Assembly: GCA_002600635.1 (NCBI GenBank)
Contig: CP021371.1
Span: 2,421,001 to 2,485,000 of the forward strand
Reading direction: 5' to 3'
Origin: Rhizobium sp. ACO-34A
GTDB taxonomy: Bacteria; Pseudomonadota; Alphaproteobacteria; Rhizobiales; Rhizobiaceae
DNA: 64,000 nucleotides
Shown: piece by piece, positions 18,246 through 27,753 of the stretch
How the letters are laid out: every line of letters starts with the position of its first letter
How positions within the stretch are numbered: position 1 is the stretch's first letter
Program-made: the position numbers and the translations under genes
Notes under the pieces: model-generated
Database searches by the model: none
What the model saw: the letters and a program-made list of their open reading frames with translations, nothing else
What the model was told of the DNA's origin: nothing

Positions 18246-19856
18246 TCAAAGCCGGCGATAGGCGAACCAGTCGAAATCGGCGGGCTTTGCGCGGCCGCTG
18301 GTGTCGAAGGCGAACATGCCGGTAAACGCGCCGGTGAAAGACCCGTGTTCTCCCCGGCCGCCCTCGTCCGAAACGACACCGGCATCGAGCACGGGACCTA
18401 TCGACCGCCACTGGTCCTCACCCGCGGCGCGCCAGAAAAATCGCAATGCGTTGTCGATGACCTCCATGGCGAGATCCAGTGCGCCCGCCGGCACGGCAAT
18501 GCCGTGACCTGCCGGAAACTCCAGCCGTCCCTCCGGATAATCGCCGGGGCATGACAGTATCGTCAGGACACGACCGAGCTTTTCGTGCTGCGTCACCCCC
18601 AGCGCATGAAACTTGTGGCGGTTGTAATAGTGGGTCAGCCCCGCGACCTGCTGATAGGTGTCCGGGTCGAATTCGACCCTCGTCTCGGCCCGGAAGCGAT
18701 GGTCTCCCTGCCTTCGCGCGATCAGCGATTGCTCGAACCAGGAGCCGATGCTTTCGCGTCCGAAGAGCCGAAGATGTCCCGGACGCCGCGTCAGGCTGAA
18801 GAGCCGGTAGGGTTCGGGGCTTCTGAGCCACTGGAAGTCCTCGGGCAGTTCATAGTGGTCGAAATCGCTCGATACCGTTTCAGGACGCTCGATCCGCGTA
18901 ATGGCAAAGGGCGGCTCGACGCTGACCGCAGGAACCGGCCCGCCATCGGCGAGATAGAGCCAGTCGTCGTCCCGCCAGACGCATTTCTGGATCGCCGTTT
19001 CCCGGCCAAGCGTGCATCTTCGCAAGGGAGAAAGCGGACGGCCGCAGAGATGGGTGTGGTAGGCCTGCCCGTCCGGCGTCTCGACATACTGGCCGTGGCC
19101 TGCCCTTTGCAGCGTTGCCTGCGGATGGTCCTTCGCGGTGATGAGATGCACCTGCGGATGCATCTCGTAAGGGCCGTCGATCGTTCGGGAGCGCGCCATG
19201 GTTACGGCATGGTCATAACCCGTGCCGCCCTCGGCGGTGGTGAGATAGTACCAGCCGTTACGTTTGAAGAGATGCGGACCTTCCACCAGCCCGAGCGGAC
19301 TTCCCGCGAAGATGTTTTTCACCGGCCCCTTGAGCTTCTTCGATACGGAATCCCATTCCTGCAGCAGGATACCGTCGAAGGCCGGATGTTTGGGAGAACC
19401 GCCATAGCTTTCGGATCGGTGGTTCCATTGCATGTTGAGGAACCACTTGCGTCCGTCACCGTCATGGAAAAGCGACGGGTCGAAACCGGAGGAGTTCACA
19501 TAAACCGGATCGGACCATTTCCCTTCGATGGTGGGCGATGTCACGATGTAGTTATGGGCATCCTTGAAGTTGCCGTCGAAGCGCTTCACGTCGGTATAGA
19601 CCAGCCAGAACAACCCGTCGGCAAACGACAGGCAGGGCGCCCAGACGCCACAACTGTCGGGATTGCCGCGCATGTCGAGCTGGCTTGCCCGCTCCAGCGG
19701 CCGCCGCACCAGCCGCCAGTTCACCAGATCCCGCGAATGGTGGATCTGCACGCCCGGATACCATTCGAAGGTCGAGGTGGCGATATAGTAGTCCTCCCCG
19801 ACCCGGCAGATCGACGGGTCCGGGTTGAAACCCGGCAGGATGGGGTTCTGGATCAT
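18246..19856 (-). CDS. GH43 beta-xylosidase / alpha-L-arabinofuranosidase
   Basis: A 536-residue cytoplasmic GH43 enzyme (no signal peptide), the same length and block order as two-domain bacterial beta-xylosidases. The N-terminal five-blade propeller starts NPILPGFNPDPSICRVG with base Asp13; the acid Glu lies in GLVEGPHLF. FGREATAIQK-like and WYYLTTAEGGT segments fit the family, and the C-terminal half is the beta-sandwich DUF1349-like domain (about 330-536). It would release xylose or arabinose from imported short oligosaccharides. It is the last gene of the sugar operon. Confidence 0.9.
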   Translation of the reverse strand: MIQNPILPGFNPDPSICRVGEDYYIATSTFEWYPGVQIHHSRDLVNWRLVRRPLERASQLDMRGNPDSCGVWAPCLSFADGLFWLVYTDVKRFDGNFKDAHNYIVTSPTIEGKWSDPVYVNSSGFDPSLFHDGDGRKWFLNMQWNHRSESYGGSPKHPAFDGILLQEWDSVSKKLKGPVKNIFAGSPLGLVEGPHLFKRNGWYYLTTAEGGTGYDHAVTMARSRTIDGPYEMHPQVHLITAKDHPQATLQRAGHGQYVETPDGQAYHTHLCGRPLSPLRRCTLGRETAIQKCVWRDDDWLYLADGGPVPAVSVEPPFAITRIERPETVSSDFDHYELPEDFQWLRSPEPYRLFSLTRRPGHLRLFGRESIGSWFEQSLIARRQGDHRFRAETRVEFDPDTYQQVAGLTHYYNRHKFHALGVTQHEKLGRVLTILSCPGDYPEGRLEFPAGHGIAVPAGALDLAMEVIDNALRFFWRAAGEDQWRSIGPVLDAGVVSDEGGRGEHGSFTGAFTGMFAFDTSGRAKPADFDWFAYRRL

Positions 19857-19887
19857 GTGTTCTCCTCCCGAAAGAACTTGAGGTAGC

Positions 19888-19941
19888 AGCCCCTCATCCG
19901 GCCGTGTCCTACGGACCCTTCTCCCCGCAGGGGTTGAGGGG
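19888..19941. repeat. Palindromic intergenic repeat, short copy (copy 1)
   Basis: Begins GCCCCTCATCCGG and ends TTGAGGGG, with CTTCTCCCCGCAGGGG inside. It is a shortened copy of the elements at 21046 and 63208, between the GH43 start and the end of the aldo/keto reductase gene. Confidence 0.7.
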
Positions 19942-19953
19942 TAACTCCAGCGG

Positions 19954-21006
19954 CTATTTCTTCCGTCTCGGCGGTCCCTTGCGCTCGGCGGATGCGGCCC
20001 AGATGTTGACGTCGGCCTCCTTGGCATAGGTGTCGATTTCGGCCAGTTCAGCCTCGGAAAACTCCCGGTTCTCCAGAGCCTTGACGCAATCCTCCACCTG
20101 TTCCGGCCTCGATGCCCCGATCAGCGCCGTGGTGATCCGCCCGCCACGCAGCACCCAGGCGAGCGCCATCTGCGCGAGCGTCTGGCCGCGCCGCCCCGCA
20201 ATGGCGTTGAGCGCGCGGATATTCTCGATGTTGCGCTCGTTGAGGAAGGCCGGATCGAGCGAACGGTCGAGCGCTGCACGGCTACTGGCCGGAATGCCGC
20301 CGAGATATTTCGAGGTCAGCATGCCCTGGGCCAGCGGCGAAAAGACGATGGAGCCGACACCGAGTTCCTCCAGAGTATCGACGAGGCCGTCTTCCTCGAT
20401 CCAGCGGTTGATCATCGAATAGCTCGGCTGGTGGATGAGGAGCGGCGTGCCGAGCGATTTCAGGATGTCATAGGCCGCACGCGTCCGGTTCGAATTGTAG
20501 GAGGATATGCCGATGTAAAGCGCCCTCCCCGAGCGCACGATGTGGTCGAGCGCGGCACAGGTTTCTTCGAGCGGCGTATCGGGATCGAAGCGGTGGGAAT
20601 AGAAGATGTCGACGTAATCGAGGCCGAGCCGCTTGAGGCTCTGGTCGCAGGACGAAACCAGATATTTCCGGCTGCCCCACTCGCCGTAAGGACCCGGCCA
20701 CATGCGATACCCGGCCTTGGTCGAGACGATCAGTTCATCCCGAAGGCTGGCGAAATCGGTTTTCAGGATTTCACCGAAAGCCTGTTCCGACGCGCCGCCC
20801 GGCGGGCCGTAATTGTTGGCGAGGTCGAAATGGGTGATGCCGAGATCGAAGGCTTTCCGGCAGATCGCCTGTTTGGTGACATGCGGCGTCTCGACGCCGA
20901 AATTCTACCAGAGCCCGAGCGAAATCGCCGGCAGTTTCAGGCCGCTCTTGCCGCAGCGGTTATAGGTCATCTGCTCATAGCGGTCTTCGGTCGGCATCCA
21001 GGTCAT
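19954..21006 (-). pseudogene. Aldo/keto reductase (YghZ-like) with in-frame amber stop at codon 34
   Basis: The frame from the ATG at 21006 reads like a complete 350-residue YghZ/L-glyceraldehyde-3-phosphate reductase-type AKR, but codon 34 (20905-20907) is TAG, after LPAISLGLW. Relatives have Gln or His there, so a single C-to-T change of CAG would explain it. After the stop the frame continues with FDLANNYG (catalytic Asp and Tyr) and stays open to the end. The next in-frame ATG, at 20703, would drop the active site, so an internal restart would not rescue activity. Readthrough or a sequencing error remain possible. Confidence 0.8.
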
Positions 21007-21045
21007 GAAGGTCTCTCTCCCTTATAAGATAATCAAAGCCGGATT

Positions 21046-21164
21046 GCCCCTCATCCGGCTGCCGCCACCTTCTCCCCGTGAACGGGGAGAAGGCCGAGAT
21101 GGCCACCATATGCTGTCTTCTCCCCGCTTGCGGGGAAGAAGGTCCCGGCAGGGGAATGAGGGGC
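21046..21164. repeat. Palindromic intergenic repeat, full copy (copy 2)
   Basis: About 119 bp with inverted ends (GCCCCTCATCCGGCTGCCG and GGCAGGGGAATGAGGGGC) and two internal hairpins built on CTTCTCCCCG...CGGGGAGAAG. The layout is like the RIME-type mosaic elements of rhizobia. It lies between the reductase and Gfo/Idh genes within the sugar operon. Confidence 0.8.
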
Positions 21165-21200
21165 AGTCACAACCCCTTCTATCTCGCCCGGCCCTCGCCG

Positions 21201-22334
21201 TCACCGCAACAGCGCATGCGCCTCTTCGATGCCGAGTGCGGCGGGCTGGGTGCAGGTGGTCGAAAGAGTCACGAACTCTCCGGTCTCACCGGATTTCAGG
21301 ATCGAGGTCATGACATCGACGCCATGCAACGCGCGATCGAGCGAGCAGCGGGCATCCCGTCCCTCGATGATGGCAATCGCCATGTCGGCGAGACCCGCCG
21401 TGCGGTAATTGGCGCGCGGCCCCTGCGGGCTTTCCTGATTGTCGATGGCGAAGGGATGATCCCATGTCTCAAGCGGCCTGATGTCCTTGTCGTGGCCGGA
21501 CGCTTCGACCTTGCCGCCGAAGAAGTTCGGATCGGGAAGGAAGAGCGAGCCGTCCGTGCCGTAGAGTTCCATGTTGCCATGCCGGTGGGACCAGACATCC
21601 CAGCTCGCCGACAGCGTGACGGTCGCACCGTTTGCGAACTCCAGCAGCGCATGGATATTGGTCGGCGTCCGCACGGGGATGACCTCGCCTGCCCGCGGCT
21701 GGCTGGTGATGGTGCGCGTCTCCGACGCCATGGAAGTGAGCGCCCCGACACGCTTCACCGGACCGATCAGGTTGACAAGATTGGCGATGTAATAGGGCCC
21801 GAGGTCTAGGATCGGTCCGCCGCCCGGCAGGAAGAAGAAATCCGGGTTCGGATGCCACATCTCCATGCCCGGGCTCATGACGTGGCAGGTGCCCGAGGTG
21901 ATCCGGCCGACGCCGCCATCCTCGATGAACTTGCGGGCAAGCTGGTGCGAGCCGCCGAGGAAGGTATCGGGCGCGCAGCCGATGGAAAGCCCATTCTCGC
22001 CCGCGATCCGTCGAAGCTCCTCGCCGGCCGATAGGCTGAGCACCAGCGGTTTTTCCGAATAGACGTGCTTGCCCGCCTCGAGGATGCGTTTTGACACGGC
22101 GTAATGCGCATCGGGGATGGTCAGGTTGACGATGATGTCGAGTTCGTCATTCGCCAGCAGTTCGTCAAGAGGTTGGGCCTTGACGCCATACTCCTCTGCC
22201 CTGAGTTCCGCGGCATTCATGTTGAGATCGCTGCAGGCCAGCACCTTCAGTCCCTTGAACAGCGGGGAAAGCGAAAAATAGGTGGTCGAAATATTGCCGC
22301 ATCCGATGATGCCGACGCCGAGTTCGCGTGCCAT
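21201..22334 (-). CDS. Gfo/Idh/MocA family oxidoreductase
   Basis: A 377-residue sugar dehydrogenase-like protein. The N-terminal Rossmann motif is VGIIGCGNIS (7-16), and the conserved EKPLVLS segment (the family Lys-Pro) follows at about 95. The C-terminal half is the alpha/beta substrate domain with DLGPYYIANLVNLIGPVKRV. Members oxidise sugars or their derivatives with tightly held NAD(P). It lies downstream of the isomerase-like gene in the ABC/GH operon, so a pentose, mannose or derived sugar is the likely substrate. Confidence 0.88.
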   Translation of the reverse strand: MARELGVGIIGCGNISTTYFSLSPLFKGLKVLACSDLNMNAAELRAEEYGVKAQPLDELLANDELDIIVNLTIPDAHYAVSKRILEAGKHVYSEKPLVLSLSAGEELRRIAGENGLSIGCAPDTFLGGSHQLARKFIEDGGVGRITSGTCHVMSPGMEMWHPNPDFFFLPGGGPILDLGPYYIANLVNLIGPVKRVGALTSMASETRTITSQPRAGEVIPVRTPTNIHALLEFANGATVTLSASWDVWSHRHGNMELYGTDGSLFLPDPNFFGGKVEASGHDKDIRPLETWDHPFAIDNQESPQGPRANYRTAGLADMAIAIIEGRDARCSLDRALHGVDVMTSILKSGETGEFVTLSTTCTQPAALGIEEAHALLR

Positions 22335-22356
22335 GGGATTGTCCTGAGTGTGGAGG

Positions 22357-23118
22357 TCAGTAAGTGTTGAAGGATGCGATGGAGCGCGTGATCAGGCGGC
22401 CAATGTCCTTCGGATTGTCGTGCTCAAGGATGTAATGGGCGACGCCACAGGGTTTGAGCGCTGCGATGAGGTCCTTCCACGGCACGGTTCCGTGGCCGAC
22501 ATCCGCCCAGCCGTCCTCATCGGTGTTGGTGCCGGCCGGCGCGATGTCCTTGACGTGTACGGCGGTGATGCGCTTGCCATAGCTTTCGATCCAGGCGAAG
22601 GGATCGGCCTTGCCCCTGATCACCCAGGCGATATCGGCCTCCCATGAGAGTTCCGGCCCGCCCGCAAAAATCTGCTCCTGCGGCGTGGAGCCATCCGGGA
22701 GCGTCGCGAATTCAAAGTCATGATTGTGCCAGCCGAACACCAGACCGGCGTCACGGAACGGCTTGCCAGCCTCCTGCAGGCGCTTGCCGAAGGAGAACCA
22801 GCCGACCTCGTCCGTCGGCCGGGCATCGGGCATGAGGTAGGGGCAATAGATCGCCTCGATCCCGAGCGCCCTGGCGATTTTCAGCGCCCTGCCGGCATCG
22901 TCTTCCAGCATGTCGAGACCAAAATGACCGGTCGGCATCGTCAGCCCGCTGCTGTCGAGTTCGGCCCGAAGCGAAGCGAGGCCCGCATCGTCGAGCGAGG
23001 CATACATCGCGCCATAGCCTTCGACATGGGTGTAGCCGGCTTTGGCAAGTTGCGGAAAGATCGCGGAAAAGGGCTGGAAATTGCGGGCGCTGTAAAGCTG
23101 GAAACCAAGCCTGGTCAT
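22357..23118 (-). CDS. Sugar phosphate isomerase/epimerase-like TIM-barrel protein
   Basis: A 253-residue xylose-isomerase-like TIM barrel. Metal-ligand positions are visible in FGWHNHDFEF, SWEADIAWV and AVHVKDI, the usual layout for AP_endonuc_2 family sugar isomerases. ATG 23118 is used; the frame upstream is antisense-like to the GH2 end. It is 22 bp upstream of the Gfo/Idh gene. The pair (isomerase plus dehydrogenase) is a common catabolic unit in Rhizobiales sugar loci. Confidence 0.87.
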   Translation of the reverse strand: MTRLGFQLYSARNFQPFSAIFPQLAKAGYTHVEGYGAMYASLDDAGLASLRAELDSSGLTMPTGHFGLDMLEDDAGRALKIARALGIEAIYCPYLMPDARPTDEVGWFSFGKRLQEAGKPFRDAGLVFGWHNHDFEFATLPDGSTPQEQIFAGGPELSWEADIAWVIRGKADPFAWIESYGKRITAVHVKDIAPAGTNTDEDGWADVGHGTVPWKDLIAALKPCGVAHYILEHDNPKDIGRLITRSIASFNTY

Positions 23119-23185
23119 GGGGTTACTCCTCCTCTTGGCGAACAGGCGCGCGTTTTCGCCCTGCCCGCTTTTCCTGTCAGATTGT

Positions 23186-25648
23186 TCAGCCGGCGGACTG
23201 GCTGCCGTGAAGGTCGTAGACGGTGATCTTCGGAAGCGATCCGGCGGCAAGCGGCGCGGACGGCTTGAAGACGATGCGGCGGGTCTGGCCGCCATGAAGA
23301 TCGAAGGCATTGTCGGAAAAGCGCCCGGCGATATCCGCTTCGAGCATGACGAACAGGGCAAGACCCCGGGCGCTGATACCGATCTCGAACGAGCCGCCTG
23401 CCATCTCGCTGACCGAGACTTCAAGTCCGGCCGGCTGAAGATCCAGCGCCTTGTAGGTGCCAATTACGTGATGTCCCTCGCCGGTCATGCCGTTGGACGC
23501 CGTAAAGCTCCAGCCGAGAAGGCTGTCGAACGGCACATCGGTCGCATCGATTTCGACCAGCGTTCCCGCCCGGTCCGGCGCGCAGGTGCCGCTGGTGCTC
23601 TGTAGCGGAATGCGTTCTCCGGCGAGTGTCAGCGCAAACAAGGTCAGGTCGATTTCGACCGGATCGGCCGTGTCGTTGACCATGGAGATCGCGATGCGTG
23701 TGCCATCGGCGGACGGAATGGTGGCGACGTTGACCGGCTGGAAGAACCGACGCGCCATATAATGCATCGCCTTCCAGCCGCCGCCGTAATCGAGGCTCGA
23801 CCACGAGGCGACCGGCCAGGTGTCATTGAGCTGCCAGTAGAGCGTGCCCATGCAATGGGGCTTCAGCGAGCGCCAGTAATCGACTGCCGTGCGGATCGCG
23901 AGGCCCTGCTGGATCTGCGAGAGGTAGACGAATTTGGCAAAGTCGCTCGGGAAGCGGAAATAGCGGAACATGGTGCCGGCGATCCGCTCGTTGCCGCCGG
24001 CATTCTTCTGGTGAAGCTCGATCACCGGCGAGGCGATGTTGAGATCGGCCTCGTCCGCAAACTCGCGGATGACAGGCAGCGACGTATAGGACTGGAAGCC
24101 GAATTCCGAGCAGAAACGAGGCTTGACGCTGCGGTAATTGTCGAACGACTTGTTCTCGTGCCAGACCGACCAGTAGTGCATGTCGCCGGAGCCATCGGAA
24201 TGCCATGCATCGCCGTAATCGAGATAGCCGGATGCCGGGCTCGAAGGCCACCAGATCGCTTGCGGATACGCCTTCTTCACGCCCTGCTCGATGGTCCGGT
24301 TCAACCGGTCATAGGCCACGAGATAGCGGTCGCGGTTCTTCACCGATTCCGGGAACCAGGTGAGCGCGCCGACCAGTTCATTATCCCCGCACCAGAGTGC
24401 GATGGATGGGTGAGAAGAAAGCCGCCGGACCTGATAGTCGACTTCCTGTGCAACGTTGGAAAGGAAATCCTCGCTGCACGGATAAAGATTGCAGGCAAAC
24501 ATGAAATCCTGCCAGACCATCAGGCCGAGGCGGTCGCAGAGATCGTAGAACCAGTCGGCCTCGTAGAAGCCGCCACCCCAGACGCGGATCATGTTCATGT
24601 TGGCTTCGACGGCCGAGTTCAGAAGGTCTTCGGTCTTTTCCCTGTCCGTGCGGGAATGGAGGGCATCCGCCGGGATCCAGTTGGCACCGCGGCAGAAGAT
24701 CTCCCGACCGTTGACCCGAAAGGCGAAGCGGCTGCCGGCCTCGTCCGGGTCAGTGAGGAGTTCGATGGTCCGAAGACCGATCTGTCGGGTGACTGTTTCG
24801 CCCGGAATATCGATGGCAAGGGTATAAAGCGCCTGCTCGCCGCTGCCCGCCGGCCACCAGAGCCTGGGGCTTTCGACATGAAAGACATGGGTGATCTTCG
24901 TCTCTCCGGCCGCAATGCCGCAATCGAGCCTCACCCTTTCGCCATCGAAATCGAAATGAACTGGCACGACGGCGGGATCCGCTGAAAACAGCGTCAACGT
25001 GACACGAAGATCGACGCTGCCGTTTTCGTGGTGAACCTGTTCCGTTTCGACATGTTCGATGCGCGCCGGATCGAGCCTTCTCAACGCAACGGTGCCGTAA
25101 AGCCCGAGCGGCGCGATCGCGATGTTCCAGTCCCACCCGAAATGGCATTGCGGCTTGCGCAGCATATTGCCGTTCGGGATCGGTGAATTGCCGTCATGAT
25201 AGGGAATGTGGAAGGGCTGCCGTGCCTGTCGCTCAACGCCGGCTGAAATGCTGGAATGGAAATGGATGCGAATGCGGTTTTCGCCCGGCTCTATCGCCTC
25301 GGACACATCGGGCCGGTAGCGGCGAAAGCAGTTATCGGCCGAAAGCACCGGCACGTCGTTGACGAACACGACGGCAACGGTGTCAAGATTGTCGATGTCG
25401 AGATACCAGCTGCTGCCTTCCGCATGATCGACGAAGAAGCTCCGCTCGACCGACCACTCCCGCTCGGCAACCCACTGCACCGCCTCCTCGTTGCGACCCC
25501 AATAGGGGTCGGGAATGATCTCCGCCGCCTGAAGCGCCGAATGAACGTCACCCGGCAACACCATCGTCGCGGAATGCTCACCATCCCCAGAGAAAAGCCG
25601 CCATTCGCCTGAAAGATCGATTGAGGGAGTATCGATATGTGATGCCAT
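23186..25648 (-). CDS. GH2 beta-mannosidase-type glycosidase
   Basis: An 820-residue cytoplasmic GH2 enzyme with the sugar-binding domain (about 10-190), an immunoglobulin-like domain (about 195-300), the TIM barrel (about 305-610) and C-terminal sandwich domains. The acid/base is Glu424 in CGDNE and the nucleophile is Glu515 in FCSEFGFQS; the SEFGFQS form is characteristic of beta-mannosidases rather than beta-galactosidases. It would cleave beta-mannosides brought in by the ABC transporter encoded upstream. Confidence 0.88.
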   Translation of the reverse strand: MASHIDTPSIDLSGEWRLFSGDGEHSATMVLPGDVHSALQAAEIIPDPYWGRNEEAVQWVAEREWSVERSFFVDHAEGSSWYLDIDNLDTVAVVFVNDVPVLSADNCFRRYRPDVSEAIEPGENRIRIHFHSSISAGVERQARQPFHIPYHDGNSPIPNGNMLRKPQCHFGWDWNIAIAPLGLYGTVALRRLDPARIEHVETEQVHHENGSVDLRVTLTLFSADPAVVPVHFDFDGERVRLDCGIAAGETKITHVFHVESPRLWWPAGSGEQALYTLAIDIPGETVTRQIGLRTIELLTDPDEAGSRFAFRVNGREIFCRGANWIPADALHSRTDREKTEDLLNSAVEANMNMIRVWGGGFYEADWFYDLCDRLGLMVWQDFMFACNLYPCSEDFLSNVAQEVDYQVRRLSSHPSIALWCGDNELVGALTWFPESVKNRDRYLVAYDRLNRTIEQGVKKAYPQAIWWPSSPASGYLDYGDAWHSDGSGDMHYWSVWHENKSFDNYRSVKPRFCSEFGFQSYTSLPVIREFADEADLNIASPVIELHQKNAGGNERIAGTMFRYFRFPSDFAKFVYLSQIQQGLAIRTAVDYWRSLKPHCMGTLYWQLNDTWPVASWSSLDYGGGWKAMHYMARRFFQPVNVATIPSADGTRIAISMVNDTADPVEIDLTLFALTLAGERIPLQSTSGTCAPDRAGTLVEIDATDVPFDSLLGWSFTASNGMTGEGHHVIGTYKALDLQPAGLEVSVSEMAGGSFEIGISARGLALFVMLEADIAGRFSDNAFDLHGGQTRRIVFKPSAPLAAGSLPKITVYDLHGSQSAG

Positions 25649-25710
25649 GTCCTTGATCCGGATATCTTATGTGAGACAGAGTGAGGTGAGCTGCAGCGGG
25701 CCGCAGTCGC

Positions 25711-26802
25711 TCAAATCCGCTCCTCCGTGCCCGCGTCGAAAAGAGAAGCCACGGTCATGTCGAAACCGAGACGCACCTTGGTGCCCGGGCTGTAACGCCG
25801 GGTGCCTGCCGTTCTCACCGAAATGACGTGGCCGGCATGCTTCAGCCAAAGCAGGTTGTCCGCTCCCATGGGCTCTTCGATATCGACGGTCGCCTCGTGA
25901 ATTTCGGCTCCCGCCGGCACATCCTCGTCCAGCATGACATGTTCCGGCCTGACCCCGAGCACGACCTTGCGGCCGGATTCCAGAGGCGTTTCCGTCTGAT
26001 AGCCGTAGAGCGAGAAATCGGCGCCGCCGGTGGTGAAGACCACCTTGCCCTCGCGGTTGGCGAGCTCTCCCCGGAAGAAGTTCATCGGCGGCGAACCGAT
26101 GAAGCCGGCGACGAACAGGTTTCTCGGCCGGTTGTAGATCGTCATCGGATCGTCGAGTTGTTGGATCACCCCGCTCTTCATGATGGCGATGCGGTCGGCC
26201 AGCGTCAGTGCCTCGATCTGGTCGTGGGTGACGTAGATCATCGTGTTCTTCAGCGACTGGTGCAGCCGCTTGATTTCCACACGCAACTCCGAGCGCAGCT
26301 TGGCGTCGAGGTTCGACAGCGGCTCGTCGAACAGGAAGACATCGACATCGCGCACCAGCGCGCGCCCGATGGCGACGCGCTGGCGCTGGCCGCCGGAAAG
26401 CGCTGCCGGCTTTCGGTCGAGCAGCTGCTGGATCTGCAGGATCTCGGCCGCCCGAGCCACCTTTTCCCGGATCTTCTCTGCCGGCACCTTTGCGACCTGC
26501 AAGCCGAAGGAAAGGTTCTTTTCCACGCTCATCTGCGGATAAAGCGCATAGGACTGGAACACCATGCCGATGCCGCGATCCTTGGGCTCTTCCCAGGTGA
26601 CGTTGCGATCCTTGATGAAGATCTGGCCGTCCGTCGGCTCCAGAAGCCCGGCGATGCAATTGAGCAGGGTCGACTTGCCGCAGCCGGACGAACCGAGCAG
26701 CACGAGGAATTCGCCGTCCCGGATGTCTAGGTTGAGGTTTTCCAGAACGTTGACCGCACCGAAGCTCAATGACAGGTCCTTGATCGATACACTGTACGAC
26801 AT
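25711..26802 (-). CDS. Carbohydrate ABC transporter ATP-binding protein (UgpC/MsmK type)
   Basis: A 363-residue ATPase. Walker A is GSSGCGKST (about 37-45), the signature LSGGQRQR is at about 135, Walker B is VFLFDEPLSN, and a C-terminal MalK-like regulatory domain (TOBE/OB fold) fills about 240-363. It energises the MalFG-like permeases encoded just upstream. It starts 6 bp after the second permease. Confidence 0.94.
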   Translation of the reverse strand: MSYSVSIKDLSLSFGAVNVLENLNLDIRDGEFLVLLGSSGCGKSTLLNCIAGLLEPTDGQIFIKDRNVTWEEPKDRGIGMVFQSYALYPQMSVEKNLSFGLQVAKVPAEKIREKVARAAEILQIQQLLDRKPAALSGGQRQRVAIGRALVRDVDVFLFDEPLSNLDAKLRSELRVEIKRLHQSLKNTMIYVTHDQIEALTLADRIAIMKSGVIQQLDDPMTIYNRPRNLFVAGFIGSPPMNFFRGELANREGKVVFTTGGADFSLYGYQTETPLESGRKVVLGVRPEHVMLDEDVPAGAEIHEATVDIEEPMGADNLLWLKHAGHVISVRTAGTRRYSPGTKVRLGFDMTVASLFDAGTEERI

Positions 26803-26808
26803 ATGCGC

Positions 26809-27753
26809 TTAACCCTTCACTGCGCCGGCGGCGATGCCGCGGACAAAAAGCCGGCCGGACACGAAATAGACGATGAGCGGGACCGCGCCGGTCAGCAGCG
26901 TGGCAGCCATGTTGACGTTGTATTCCTTCACCCCCTGGACGGAGTTGACGATGTTGTTGAGCTGGACCGTCATCGGGTAATATTCCGGTCGGGTGAAAAC
27001 GACGCCGAACAGGAAGTCGTTCCAGATGCCGGTCACCTGCAGGATCATCGCGACGACGAAGATCGGCAGCGACATCGGCAGCATGATGCGGAAATAGATC
27101 TGCCAGAAGCCCGCCCCGTCGATGCGCGCCGCCTTGAACAGCTCCTCGGGCAACGAGGAGAAATAGTTGCGGAAAAGCAGCGTCAGGATCGGCATGCCGA
27201 AGATGGTGTGCACGATGACGAGGCCGCTCAGCGATCCGTAGAGCCCGATCTCGCGCAGCACGATGACGATCGGATAGATCATCACCTGATAGGGAATGAA
27301 CGCCCCGACGATCAGGATGGTGAAGAAGAAATCCGCGCCCTTGAAGCGCCAGTTGGCGAGCGCGTAACCGTTGACGGAGGCGATCAGGATCGAGATCAGC
27401 GTCGAGGGCACGGTGATGCGCACCGAGTTCCAGAAGCCGCGTGACAGACCGTCGCAATTGAGGCCCGTGCAGGCCGTCGCCCAGGCCTTGACCCAGGGCT
27501 CGAAGGTGATCTCGACAGGAGCCGAGAAGATGTTGCCGAGCCGGATTTCCGGCATGCCCTTCAATGATGTAACAACCATCACATAGAGCGGCAGCAGGTA
27601 GTAAGCCGCAGCCACGAACAATGTGCCGTAGATCATGATGTTGCGCGATGAAAGCCGGCGCTTCGGCTTTCTTCCGCGCGGCCCTGCCTGAAGGCGGCCA
27701 GTCGGCTCATCCAAGCCTGCGACGGGCGAATTGAGGGAACCCGTGTTATCCAC
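26809..27753 (-). CDS. Carbohydrate ABC transporter permease, MalG type
   Basis: A 314-residue inner-membrane permease with six predicted spans after a charged N-terminus of about 35 residues. The EAA loop that docks the ATPase is EELFKAARIDGAGFWQIYFRIMLP (about 190-213). Its start overlaps the upstream permease stop by 8 bp, which ties their expression together. Confidence 0.93.
   Translation of the reverse strand: MDNTGSLNSPVAGLDEPTGRLQAGPRGRKPKRRLSSRNIMIYGTLFVAAAYYLLPLYVMVVTSLKGMPEIRLGNIFSAPVEITFEPWVKAWATACTGLNCDGLSRGFWNSVRITVPSTLISILIASVNGYALANWRFKGADFFFTILIVGAFIPYQVMIYPIVIVLREIGLYGSLSGLVIVHTIFGMPILTLLFRNYFSSLPEELFKAARIDGAGFWQIYFRIMLPMSLPIFVVAMILQVTGIWNDFLFGVVFTRPEYYPMTVQLNNIVNSVQGVKEYNVNMAATLLTGAVPLIVYFVSGRLFVRGIAAGAVKG

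Noticed and set aside
19954..20703. The 249-codon frame as a complete, functional aldo/keto reductase
   Set aside because: It would begin after the catalytic Asp and Tyr; the upstream sequence continues the family in frame to an ATG at 21006, interrupted only by TAG.
25667..27457. 596-codon minus-strand frame over the ABC ATPase and MalG-type permease
   Set aside because: It is out of frame with two well-supported transporter genes and has no motif of its own.
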